From NCBI RefSeq assembly GCF_049933045.1, contig NZ_CP187926.1:4402001-4466000 (forward strand): a stretch of 64,000 nucleotides of DNA, given 5' to 3'. Below are positions 43,308 through 52,800 of the stretch, piece after piece. Made by a program: the position numbers and the translations under genes. Numbering within the stretch: position 1 is the first letter of the stretch; every line of letters begins with the position of its first letter. The stretch comes from Pseudocolwellia sp049933045. Its GTDB lineage: Bacteria; Pseudomonadota; Gammaproteobacteria; Enterobacterales; Alteromonadaceae. The notes under the pieces were generated by a model, which was not told the origin of the DNA, ran no database searches, and saw only the letters and a list, made by a program, of their open reading frames with translations.

Positions 43308-44525
43308 TTAAGTTACATGTTCAATTTTTGTAAAATCAATTTTGTTTTCTTTTGGCGAGCTTTCAATTGCCGCCACATCTTTGAATTTGGCAAATAATAT
43401 ATAGCCAAAACAAGCGAAAAACATTCCTACTACTAATGCGCCAACCCATTGGATTTGTAAGAAATCTAATTTGAATAGCAAGGTAAGCAAACTCAATGCA
43501 ACTAAGTTACCAATTAAGTATTTCACTTTACCTACACGCGCTACACCTATGTTTAAGTTATCAGTATATAAGCGCACTAAAGAATCGAGCGAGTTAATCA
43601 CGAATGTAATACCAACAATAACCATAGCGATGTTATAAAAGCCTGCGGTTTCTATGCCGTTTAAGTTGTAGTAATACAATACGGTAAACCAAATTGCGAT
43701 TGGAATAGACGGAAATACCATCATAGCCACAAGTACTTGATAGGTACGTAAACCACTAACAAAACGTGCAGTGAATTGACCGATCATTATGCTCCAAGCG
43801 AACCACCAATAAAGATAAAACTCATGGTAGTCGTTCATTGGTAAAACAAACTCATGGATGTTACCAAAGTAACCACCTAGCATTGAGAACGTATTAGCAA
43901 AATCAGCTACGCTTGAACCTTCACCAAGGAAAGCTCCGCCCCACATTAAGGCAATTAAACCAAGGAATAACCAGGTTGTTGATAAACTTAAAATACGTAC
44001 ATAACGTATGTTGGTACTTGAATAAACGGCAAAGGCAATTACAAGGAAAACAATCGCGTAAAAGGTACCAATAATCGATTCACCATCGCCAATATCAGGC
44101 ATATACCAAGGTAAATTAATCAGTAATAAATTGGCGGTAAACGCACAGGTACCTATGATGACAACGTTATTGATAATTTTAACTAAAGGGATCTCGAAAA
44201 AGCGCACGCGTGGCTCAAGAACACAAAAGTAAAAACACGTTAAGAAGTAAAAAGCCCAGATAAGAAAGGCCCAAAAGCCAAATTCGATAGACAGTGGATT
44301 AGTAAATCCATATTCAGGACTGGTGGCTAAATCGGCGTAGCCAGCAAACTCAGTTAACGGGAACATGATGAGCCCCACATCTAAGCCTGAAGTAAATAAT
44401 ATAGCAATAAAAGTAAAGGTTCTTACGGGCGTTACACCAACGCAACGAATATTTCCCCATCGATATAATACGAATATGATGGCGGCAAATGTAAATAACA
44501 TGCCTGCTGATAACCAAGTGGTCAT
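43308..44525 (-). CDS. short BCCT-type choline/betaine transporter
   Basis: The ATG at 44525 follows GGGAGA, so in-frame codons to 44600 are dropped; the product has 405 residues. About 11 membrane helices are visible. The BCCT core appears as LYWWFAWSIMIGQFTARFVSGLRTYQV (about residues 240-266). The Trp-rich segment typical of substrate sites is present, but usual BCCT carriers have over 500 residues and a conserved first pair of helices that is missing or rewritten here. It precedes the porin and follows the bet genes, so choline uptake is likely. Confidence 0.75.
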   Translation of the reverse strand: MTTWLSAGMLFTFAAIIFVLYRWGNIRCVGVTPVRTFTFIAILFTSGLDVGLIMFPLTEFAGYADLATSPEYGFTNPLSIEFGFWAFLIWAFYFLTCFYFCVLEPRVRFFEIPLVKIINNVVIIGTCAFTANLLLINLPWYMPDIGDGESIIGTFYAIVFLVIAFAVYSSTNIRYVRILSLSTTWLFLGLIALMWGGAFLGEGSSVADFANTFSMLGGYFGNIHEFVLPMNDYHEFYLYWWFAWSIMIGQFTARFVSGLRTYQVLVAMMVFPSIPIAIWFTVLYYYNLNGIETAGFYNIAMVIVGITFVINSLDSLVRLYTDNLNIGVARVGKVKYLIGNLVALSLLTLLFKLDFLQIQWVGALVVGMFFACFGYILFAKFKDVAAIESSPKENKIDFTKIEHVT

Positions 44526-44637
44526 AGTTGTCTCCCTGAAGTGCACTTTATGTGTATTAAGATAATTAACTCCTCTGTTGCTTATTGTCTGAGTATTCAA
44601 TTTGCCTAATTAATTTTGTTATTTTAGGCTTTAAATC

Positions 44638-44680
44638 TTAATTTTCGCGGTCATATAAAATACATGACGGCGAAAATTAA
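44638..44680. repeat. 43-bp near-perfect inverted repeat between betA and the BCCT gene
   Basis: TTAATTTTCGCGGTCAT (44638-44654) and ATGACGGCGAAAATTAA (44664-44680) match at 16 of 17 positions as inverse complements around a 9-nt loop. It is 49 bp after betA and 112 bp before the BCCT start. It could be a terminator, a processing site or an operator. Confidence 0.65.
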
Positions 44681-44728
44681 TAAATGAAAGATACTCGCGT
44701 TTATTTCATGTTTTGAAAATGTGTAAAT

Positions 44729-46414
44729 TTAGCTGATTGTTCTTTTGGGTGCTGCTGAACGTTGTTGTTCTTGCCACTTAGGATCAATAGTGACTTTAGC
44801 TGTTGAAGGTGCAAGTATTTCTCGCCCACGAATCATATCAGCAGCACGCTCTGCAACCATAATGGTTGGCGCGTTTAAATTGCCGTTAGGAATCGTTGGG
44901 AAGATTGATGAATCAACAACACGAAGCCCTATAATACCATGAACTCGCGTTTGCGGATCAACTACAGCCATTTCGTCTGTACCCATTTTACATGAGCAAG
45001 AAGGGTGGTAAGCACTTTCAACAAACTCACGAACAAAAGTATCGATTTCTTCATCAGTTTGAATGTTAATACCTGGTTGAATCTCTTCTCCGCGATATTC
45101 ATCGAATGCTTGTTGGTTAATTATTTCGCGCGTTAAGCGAACACAGGCACGGAAACCTTCGCGATCATCTTCATGTTCAAGGTAATTAAACAAGATTTCT
45201 GGATGTGCTTTAGGATCTGCTGAAATCGCTTTAATATGCCCACGACTTTTAGGTTTGTTATGCCCAATATGTACTTGGAAACCATGACCTGCAAAGGCTT
45301 CTTTACCATCGTAACGCATTGCTGCAGGTAAAAAATGATATTGTAGATCAGGCCATTCAACACTGGCTTTTGAACGAATAAAGCCACACGATTCAAAGTG
45401 ATTTGTCGCGCCTAAACCTTTTTTAGTTAAAATCCAGCGAACACCAATTTTAAGTTTACTGAACCAATCTAATTCACCGTTAAGCGAAATAGGTTGTTTA
45501 CATTTAAACTGAAAATAAAACTCAAGGTGATCTTGTAAGTTGTTACCTACACCAGGTAAATCGTGATTAACTTCAATATTAGCTGCTTCAAGTACCGCTT
45601 TAGGCCCTATGCCTGAAAGTTGTAATAAGTGCGGAGAACCTACAGGACCTGCAGATAAAATCACTTCTTTGCTCGCCATTACATCAACAACTTTACCTTT
45701 ACGTTCGTATCTAACGCCAACCGCTTTCTTACCTTCAAGTAAAACTTTGTGCACTAAAGCATGGGTGATCACGGTTAAATTGTTACGTGTCATCGCTGGG
45801 CGTAAATAAGCATTTGCGGTTGAGCTGCGCACGCCATTTTTAATCGTCATGTGCATTGGGCCAAAGCCTTCTTGCTGCTCGCCGTTGTAGTCTTTGGTTT
45901 CAGCATAACCCGCTTCAACACCAGCATCGATAAACGCACGGTATAAAGGGTTTTTCATTTCGTTGCCGTTGTTAACACCAAGATGTCCATCTTTTGCACG
46001 GTATTCATTTGCGCTAAAAGCCCAATCTTCAGACTTTTTAAAATAAGGCAAACAATGAGCATAATCCCACTCTTGAGCGCCATGTTCTTGCCATTCATCA
46101 AAATCTTTCGCGTGACCACGCACATAAACCATACCGTTTATTGAAGATGAACCACCGAGAACTTTACCGCGAGGGCAATGCATCCGACGATTATCTAAAA
46201 ACGGTTCTGGTTGGGTTTCAAACTGCCAAGCATATTTTTTGGTATTCATCGGAATAGACAAAGCAGTTGGCATTTGAATAAAAATACTTTTATCGCTGCC
46301 ACCCGTTTCAATCAGTAATACATTGTTATTACTATCTTCACTCAACCGATTTGCTAGTACACAACCCGCAGAACCTGCACCAACAATAATGTAATCAAAT
46401 TTTTCGCTATTCAT
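44729..46414 (-). CDS. betA: choline dehydrogenase BetA
   Basis: This membrane-associated flavoprotein oxidises choline to betaine aldehyde. The 561-residue GMC oxidoreductase has the FAD motif DYIIVGAGSAGCVLANRLSED at the N-terminus. GMC signature 1 is GKVLGGSSSINGMVYVRGHAKDFDEW and signature 2 is in SAGPVGSPHLLQLSGIG. The catalytic His lies in SAYHPSCSCKMG and the C-terminal FAD loop in NGNLNAPTIMVAERAADMI. It follows betB by 84 bp in a betI-betB-betA operon. Confidence 0.96.
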   Translation of the reverse strand: MNSEKFDYIIVGAGSAGCVLANRLSEDSNNNVLLIETGGSDKSIFIQMPTALSIPMNTKKYAWQFETQPEPFLDNRRMHCPRGKVLGGSSSINGMVYVRGHAKDFDEWQEHGAQEWDYAHCLPYFKKSEDWAFSANEYRAKDGHLGVNNGNEMKNPLYRAFIDAGVEAGYAETKDYNGEQQEGFGPMHMTIKNGVRSSTANAYLRPAMTRNNLTVITHALVHKVLLEGKKAVGVRYERKGKVVDVMASKEVILSAGPVGSPHLLQLSGIGPKAVLEAANIEVNHDLPGVGNNLQDHLEFYFQFKCKQPISLNGELDWFSKLKIGVRWILTKKGLGATNHFESCGFIRSKASVEWPDLQYHFLPAAMRYDGKEAFAGHGFQVHIGHNKPKSRGHIKAISADPKAHPEILFNYLEHEDDREGFRACVRLTREIINQQAFDEYRGEEIQPGINIQTDEEIDTFVREFVESAYHPSCSCKMGTDEMAVVDPQTRVHGIIGLRVVDSSIFPTIPNGNLNAPTIMVAERAADMIRGREILAPSTAKVTIDPKWQEQQRSAAPKRTIS

Positions 46415-46498
46415 TTAAAACCCGTTTTAATAATTTAAAGAAGTTGAAACCTTGTAATGACCGAACTTTCGCTAATTAACCTGAAGTCAGGCTAATGG

Positions 46499-47962
46499 CT
46501 AAAATGGACTATCAAGTTTCTGTAATCCTACATATACCGCTTTAATTTGAGTAAAGTAATTCAGTGTTGCTAAGCCGTTTTCACGACCAATACCTGACTG
46601 CTTATAACCGCCAACAGGCATTTGAGCTGGTGAAGCGCCGTAGTTGTTGATCCAACAAATACCTGCTTCCATTTGATGAACAACACGATGAGCACGCGTA
46701 ATATCTTGGGTGAATACACCTGCGGCTAAACCAAATTCTGTGTCGTTAGCTCGGCTGATCACTTCATCTTCATTATCAAAGGTTAGTACACTCATAACAG
46801 GACCGAAAATTTCTTCACGGCAAATGGTCATATCGTCAGTACAATCACCAAAAATTGTTGGTGCTGTAAAGTAACCATCAGGAGCATTAGCTGGCTTAAG
46901 CGCTTTACCGCCATGTAGTAATGTAGCGCCTTCTTTAATACCAATATCAATGTAGCTTTGTACGAGTTTTTGATGCTTTTCAGAGATAAGCGCGCCAAAG
47001 TTAGTATTAGGATCCATAGGATCGCCAATCACGATATTTTTGCTTGTACGTTCTAATAACTTTTCAATAAATACTGGGTAAATCGACTTTTGCACAAATA
47101 CTCGCGTACCGTTTGTACAGATTTCACCTTGGGTATAAAAGTTACCTAACATAGCGGCAGAAACTGCATTGTCGATATCTGCATCATCAAAAATAATTAA
47201 AGGTGATTTGCCGCCAAGTTCCATCGTTACATCTTTAAGGGTACTTGCCGCCGCCGCCATTACTTTTTTGCCAGTACCTACTTCACCAGTAAAAGAAACT
47301 TTTGCTATTTCAGGGTGATGAGTTAACCATGCGCCAACTTCGCCTGCACCTTGAACAACGTTAAATACGCCGTTAGGAACACCTGCTTCAGTAAATATTT
47401 CAGCAAGTTTTAATGCGCCAAGTGGTGTTTCTTCAGAAGGTTTGAAAATCATTACATTACCACAAGCTAATGCAGGAGCTGCTTTCCAACATGCGATTTG
47501 TAATGGGTAATTCCAAGCGCCAATACCCGCACAAATACCTAAAGGTTCGCGACGTGTATAATAAAAATCACCATCTACAGATTGTTGATTACCTTCAACA
47601 CCTGGAGCTAATCCAGCAAAAAACTCAATCGAGTCAGCGCCAGACAATACATCAACCACTGAAGCTTCTTGCCAAGGTTTACCTGTATCAAGCACTTCAA
47701 CTTCTGCTAGCTCGTCGTTACGTTCGCGTAATAAATTAACGGCTTTAAGTAAAATACGACTACGTTCCATCGCACTCATTGCTGACCAAGTGGCAAAACC
47801 ACGTTTAGCGCTTGCTATCGCTTGTTCTTTTACTTGTTCATCAGCAATTTCTACTTGATAGATCACTTTACCCGTTGCTGGGTTGATCACGTCAAATGTT
47901 TCACCATTGGCATTTTCAATATAAGTACCATCGACATAATTTTTATAACGTATTATTGACAA
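46499..47962 (-). CDS. betB: betaine aldehyde dehydrogenase BetB
   Basis: This soluble enzyme oxidises betaine aldehyde to glycine betaine with NAD(P)+. The 487 residues have the ALDH fold. NAD-binding is at WNYPLQIACWKAAPALACGN and FTGEVGTGKKVM, the general base Glu is in MELGGKSPLIIFDDADID, and the nucleophile Cys is in QGEICTNGTRVFV. The C-terminus LNYFTQIKAVYVGL is typical of BetB. It lies 22 bp after betI. Glycine betaine is an osmoprotectant, expected in a marine bacterium. Confidence 0.96.
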   Translation of the reverse strand: MSIIRYKNYVDGTYIENANGETFDVINPATGKVIYQVEIADEQVKEQAIASAKRGFATWSAMSAMERSRILLKAVNLLRERNDELAEVEVLDTGKPWQEASVVDVLSGADSIEFFAGLAPGVEGNQQSVDGDFYYTRREPLGICAGIGAWNYPLQIACWKAAPALACGNVMIFKPSEETPLGALKLAEIFTEAGVPNGVFNVVQGAGEVGAWLTHHPEIAKVSFTGEVGTGKKVMAAAASTLKDVTMELGGKSPLIIFDDADIDNAVSAAMLGNFYTQGEICTNGTRVFVQKSIYPVFIEKLLERTSKNIVIGDPMDPNTNFGALISEKHQKLVQSYIDIGIKEGATLLHGGKALKPANAPDGYFTAPTIFGDCTDDMTICREEIFGPVMSVLTFDNEDEVISRANDTEFGLAAGVFTQDITRAHRVVHQMEAGICWINNYGASPAQMPVGGYKQSGIGRENGLATLNYFTQIKAVYVGLQKLDSPF

Positions 47963-47984
47963 GTTTCTCTCCGCTTTCGCTAAT

Positions 47985-48569
47985 TTAATGGTTAAGTTGG
48001 TCGTCTATAAAGTTTTTACATAATTGTTCAGCTTGCTTAAATTCTTCATCAGGTTGTGCGCTTAAAGCACATCGTAGCCAAAAGCCATCAATCATGGCTG
48101 CCGTTTGTTTTGCGGCTTTTTGTGCTTTCTCTTCAGTGAGTAACTGACGAAATGAAAAAAGTAAATTGCTGTGTAAACGCCTACTATTAATGTTCTGCAA
48201 TCTTTTCAGCTTAGGGTCGTGCATCGACTCTGCCCAAAAGCTAAGCCAGGTTTTTATTGCCGCAGTTGATTGCTGAAACTGCGTAAAGTTGGCTTCTATA
48301 ATTATTTTTAAACGTTCATCTGCTGTAAGGTTTTTAACTGAAATACGCTCAAGCAAAGATAATCTCAGTTTGTCTAAAAGATACATAATAGTGGCTTCTA
48401 TCAAACCCTGCTTACCACCAAAATAATGACTAATAATGCCTGACGATAAGCCAGCAATACGGCTGATGGTAATAATCGTTGTACTTTGTAAACCGTATTC
48501 ACCTATCGATTCTAACGTGGCATCAATAAGCTGCTGTTTACGTACTGGTTTCATTCCTACTTTAGGCAT
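47985..48569 (-). CDS. betI: choline-responsive repressor BetI
   Basis: The 194-residue TetR-family repressor represses betIBA in the absence of choline. The N-terminal helix-turn-helix (RKQQLIDATLESIGEYGLQSTTIITISRIAGLSSGIISHYFGGKQGLIEATI) is the BetI signature. The C-terminal ligand domain contains WLSFWAESMHDPKL and WLRCALSAQPDEEF. It is the first gene of betIBA; a perfect palindromic operator lies 19 bp upstream of the start codon. Confidence 0.94.
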   Translation of the reverse strand: MPKVGMKPVRKQQLIDATLESIGEYGLQSTTIITISRIAGLSSGIISHYFGGKQGLIEATIMYLLDKLRLSLLERISVKNLTADERLKIIIEANFTQFQQSTAAIKTWLSFWAESMHDPKLKRLQNINSRRLHSNLLFSFRQLLTEEKAQKAAKQTAAMIDGFWLRCALSAQPDEEFKQAEQLCKNFIDDQLNH

Positions 48570-48587
48570 ATGTTCTATTTCTTTTTT

Positions 48588-48607
48588 TTAATTGAACGTT
48601 CAATTAA
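48588..48607. promoter_or_regulatory. BetI operator (perfect 20-bp palindrome)
   Basis: TTAATTGAACGTTCAATTAA is fully palindromic and matches the BetI-type site ATTGAACGTTCAAT described in enterobacteria and vibrios. Its place between promoter and start fits autorepression of betIBA. Confidence 0.85.
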
Positions 48608-49213
48608 TTTCTATTCTAACGGTTTTTAACAAAATTATCAAACGAGGCACGTTTACTGTAAATAACCTCAAGCCTTTAAAAATGTAGTTTCTTGCTTGGT
48701 GAATGCTAAATAAAGGGCTACTAGAGGATTGTGAAAGTAGAGAGGTGACAAAGAGAAGAATTATTAAAGCTTAGTACACTAATGATTATTTTCAGGCTTT
48801 CGCGTAATTACTCGCCCTATGGGTTTAAATTTCGATTCGTATAGAAAGTATGGCAAATATAATGGCAATTTATAAAGAAGAAAATACATGTTTGCGTTTC
48901 AATTAATGCTTTAAACGTGAAGCCATAAACTTTCCTTTCTGTATTTGATGAAAAAATAATCAGAAATGTAATTGAAACGTTAATTTATTGTAAAATCCTA
49001 ATAAGCATGGTTTTTATTCTACTTTTTTGAAGACGAATTTTTGAATTATGAAATATATCTACTAGCTTAAAAGAGAAAATATTTTATTTTAAAATCTTTC
49101 CCTCAAATATGAATATTTCAGGTTTTGTGTCTACGCTTAAATTGAGAATCATATTTTAACACTGACTTTGAATAGCTTTTCCCAAATACATATTCAAAGC
49201 ATAAGGAAGTCCC
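48608..49213. other. 606-bp gap between betI and the secreted-protein gene
   Basis: AT-rich; no supported ORF or RNA gene. It must hold the divergent promoters. The only clear signal is the AAGGAAG ribosome-binding site at 49203-49209. Confidence 0.5.
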
Positions 49214-49690
49214 GTGAAAGAACATTTACTACATAAACTTTGTCTAAATAAAGTTTGCCTCTTCAATTTACTGATCAATTTTAGACCTTTAAAGTTTTCT
49301 TTTTTATCTTTAGTTTTTATTTCCTTATTTGCTTCTGCTCACGGCGGTGACAAAGCGGTTACTAATGAATGGCAAAATTTAACACTTATCGCGAAAGCTT
49401 ATGATAACTGGGCGACAGAGCATTGTGTCGATATTTTAGAGGAGTATAAGCTGGAATATAGTTTTAAAGCTGAATCTTCGATGATGTATGATTTTCATGT
49501 TCATCCAAATAATGAAAAAAATGAATATCAAACCGATTACTTCTCTAAATCTGACTCAATAGAAGAAGAAAATGGGGAAATCACTACAAAAAAACCAGGT
49601 ACTTATTGTTTTAATTTTTTCCCTGTCCAAAAGACAAATGAAAACATCAATATAAGTCTTAAATATCGTTTATCAGCTGCGCCTGATTAG
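49214..49690 (+). CDS. secreted hypothetical protein (beta-sandwich-like)
   Basis: A 158-residue product starts with GTG, well placed after AAGGAAG. A long signal peptide runs to about residue 43 (FSFLSLVFISLFASAHGGDK). The mature part has two Cys (in ATEHCVDILEEYKLEYSF and PGTYCFNFFPVQ) that could form a disulfide, and the order YDFHVHPNN...GTYCFNFFP...ISLKYRL resembles GOLD-type sandwiches. The family is not firmly recognised. It lies 118 bp upstream of the giant surface-protein gene on the same strand and may be expressed with it. Confidence 0.6.
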   Translation: MKEHLLHKLCLNKVCLFNLLINFRPLKFSFLSLVFISLFASAHGGDKAVTNEWQNLTLIAKAYDNWATEHCVDILEEYKLEYSFKAESSMMYDFHVHPNNEKNEYQTDYFSKSDSIEEENGEITTKKPGTYCFNFFPVQKTNENINISLKYRLSAAPD

Positions 49691-49808
49691 CGAGCCCCAT
49701 AAAATTGTTCTACCTTTAAATTAACCCATAAATTTTATAATAAAGATAAATTTTCTGATTTGTTAGTTACGAATCAGATCTGATGTATGAAGAATCAAGG
49801 AATGCTAA

Positions 49809-52800
49809 ATGGTATCTCGAAGTTTAATGTCAAATATAGCTAAAGTATTTTATCTATTCATGTTTGGGCTATTGTTGGCAGCTCAATCATCTTTTGCGTC
49901 CGCAGAAACTAAATTATTAGTTATTGATCGCGGAGTGCCTGACTTCCAAAAAATCATTAACGATTTGCCTGAGAATACTGATTATCTTTTATTAGATAAT
50001 TCAGGTGACCCTTTTAAGCAAATTGCGCATAAACTAGCCATTAAGCCTGTTGATACGGTGCATATATTTTCTCATGCGGAACCAGGTGTTTTAAATCTTT
50101 CTGGTAAATCAATAAACGCTAATAACATTCATACATATGAAAAACAGTTAACGAATATTAATAACAGCTTACTCGATGGCGCAGACATTTTATTTTATGG
50201 TTGTGATTTAGCCGCAACCGCTAGCGGACAAGACTTACTTTTAATCATTGCAGCACAAACAGGTACCGATGTAGCGGCTTCAACGGATGCGACAGGTCAT
50301 GCTTCTTTAGGTGGTAACTGGAATTTAGAGCACACCATTGGTCGAGTAGATGCTTCTGTTATGTTTTCGCCTGCATTTCAAAGTGAATATACTTTTACAT
50401 TAGCCCACTTCCGTGGTGGCTCTATTTCATGGAGAGCCGTTGAACTTGATAACGATGGTTTGATAGATGATGTGGAAATTACGGTTAAGACAGCGTGTGG
50501 TCTTGGCTTAAGTAACAGTAATGGTTGTCGACCTAGTAATTTAACGACTCCTAATGGCTTTCCTACACTTTCTAGTCCCGTATATTCAGACCCAATAACA
50601 TTCGGTGAAGAGGGAAGTACTGAAGCTTACCGTTTTGATGAAACAACTTTTACAGCTAATAACCTTGATCCTGAAACGAGTTATCTTGTTTATTATGGCA
50701 GTGGTAATAGAATTAAGGAGTTGAAAAATAACAGTGAGGGAACGTGGAAAATTCAAACCACTATCTTGATGCAAGATGGTAACTTACCACCAAAAATTGA
50801 TTTACCTATTTTATATGAGGCGCCGTTACTTGATCAAAATGGCGATAGAGCTGATTCTTTTTCTTTCCCTGTAAGCGCTATTGATTCGAATGGCGATAAA
50901 GTTCGTTATCGCTTAGCGAATGAAGATGAATTAGGTGGCGAAGGTGAGAGTTATACAAATCCTGTTGGCATCAGTATAAATGCAAGTACAGGGGTGGTTA
51001 CATGGGATTATAACGCATTACCAGCTGGCACTGTAGCTGACACTGGTTTATATAGTGCTGGTTTTATTGCAGAAGATTTAGATAGTAATGGTGATGTTAA
51101 GTCTAAAAGTCATGTGGATCTTATTTTAAGTTTAAAAAATCAAAAAGGCGTTACTTTTACAACTGGCGATAATATACCTGAAAGTCGCACCATTATTGTA
51201 GAGAAAGGCGATAGTTTTGAATTTTCTATTACTGGCGATGCTGTTGATACATCTAGCCTTGGTAACTTAAAAGGAGCCTTAACTGAAGGGGCTGAAGGTA
51301 ACTTTACTTTTGCACCGGGTAATATTGGCGATACTGTCGATTTAGATCCTGGTACTTACCCAATCACTTTTGAAGTTCGTGATAATGATAGTACTGAAGC
51401 AACAAGCTATTTAACTTTAAACTTTATAGTTCCTGATCCTAACGCCCCTAAGATCGCTAATATAGAAGGTGATAGAACCGTTTATGCATCAACTTTTGCT
51501 GAACTTGTTGATGATGGTACTGACTCAGTTGTTACGGATTTAGATAATTCAGGTAACGTAGTCGACCATCTTAATAATGGTTATATTCGTTTCAATGTTA
51601 CTTTTTCAGACGGTCAATATGAAGTACTTGATATTGAATCTGAAGGTGATGGTCCAGGACAAATACGCCGTACTGATTACGAAGTATTTTACGAAGGCGT
51701 AAAAATTGCTGATATCGACCCATTTGAAGATGGTGCAGGTCAAGCATTAAGACTTGATTTTGGTGATGTAACACTTGAAGCGATTCAAGCCTTAGTGCGT
51801 AGTTTAACTTACACAGATACCTTTGTTTTACGTTCAACTGAACAAAGAAACTTATCTTTATTTATTCAAGATGGTGATGGTTTAAATCGTAGTTATTCAA
51901 TGTTTATCGATGTTGAAGATCACCCGAATAAACCAACAGATGGTGCACCTGTTGTTGTAAACAATAATTTAAGTTTAGAGAATGGCGATACACTCACTAT
52001 TTCTAGCGATAACATTAAATTTGTTGATGCTGACAATGATGCTTCAGAGCTTACTATCAATGTAACCAATATATTAAATGGTCAGTTTGAGTATATAGCT
52101 AATGCGGGTACAGAAATAACAAGCTTTACTCAAGCTGATATTGATAATGGTTTAGTTCAATTTGTTCATGATAATAATGGTCTTGCGCCTTCATATAATT
52201 TAACGGCATCCGATGGTACTAATAGCTTTGGTCCTGACGCAGCAGCGACTAACTTCACTTCAGGTTCAACAAGTAATGTCAGTGTTTTTGAGAACAAAAT
52301 TGGTGTTACTATTGTCGACTCAAGCGGCGTTAGTGGTACGCCGAGTTATGCGTTAGCGGGTGTAGATGCTGGCGATTTTGATATAAATCCAATATCTGGC
52401 ACATTATCCTTTAAAAATTCTCCTGATTTTGAAGTACCTAGCTCAAGTGCGGGAAGTAATACCTACCAAGTTCTTGTTACCGTAACGGGATCAGACGGAG
52501 GTTCAGAAGTTCTTACTTATAACATCAATGTTAAAGATGTTAATGAACCTCCTACAATTTCAGGCACTAGCCCAGTCTCTAGCCTTAGAGCTGGTGATAG
52601 CTATTCATTTACGCCAACGGCATCTGATCCTGAATCCGCAACATTAGATTATAGTGTCAGTAATAACCCTAGCTGGCTAACAATAAACCCTGTAACAGGT
52701 GAGCTAAGCGGTACACCGACAGATGCTGATGCAGGTACCTCAGACAATATACTCATCACGGTGAGTGATGGACTTAATAGTGCAACACTCGATCCTATTA

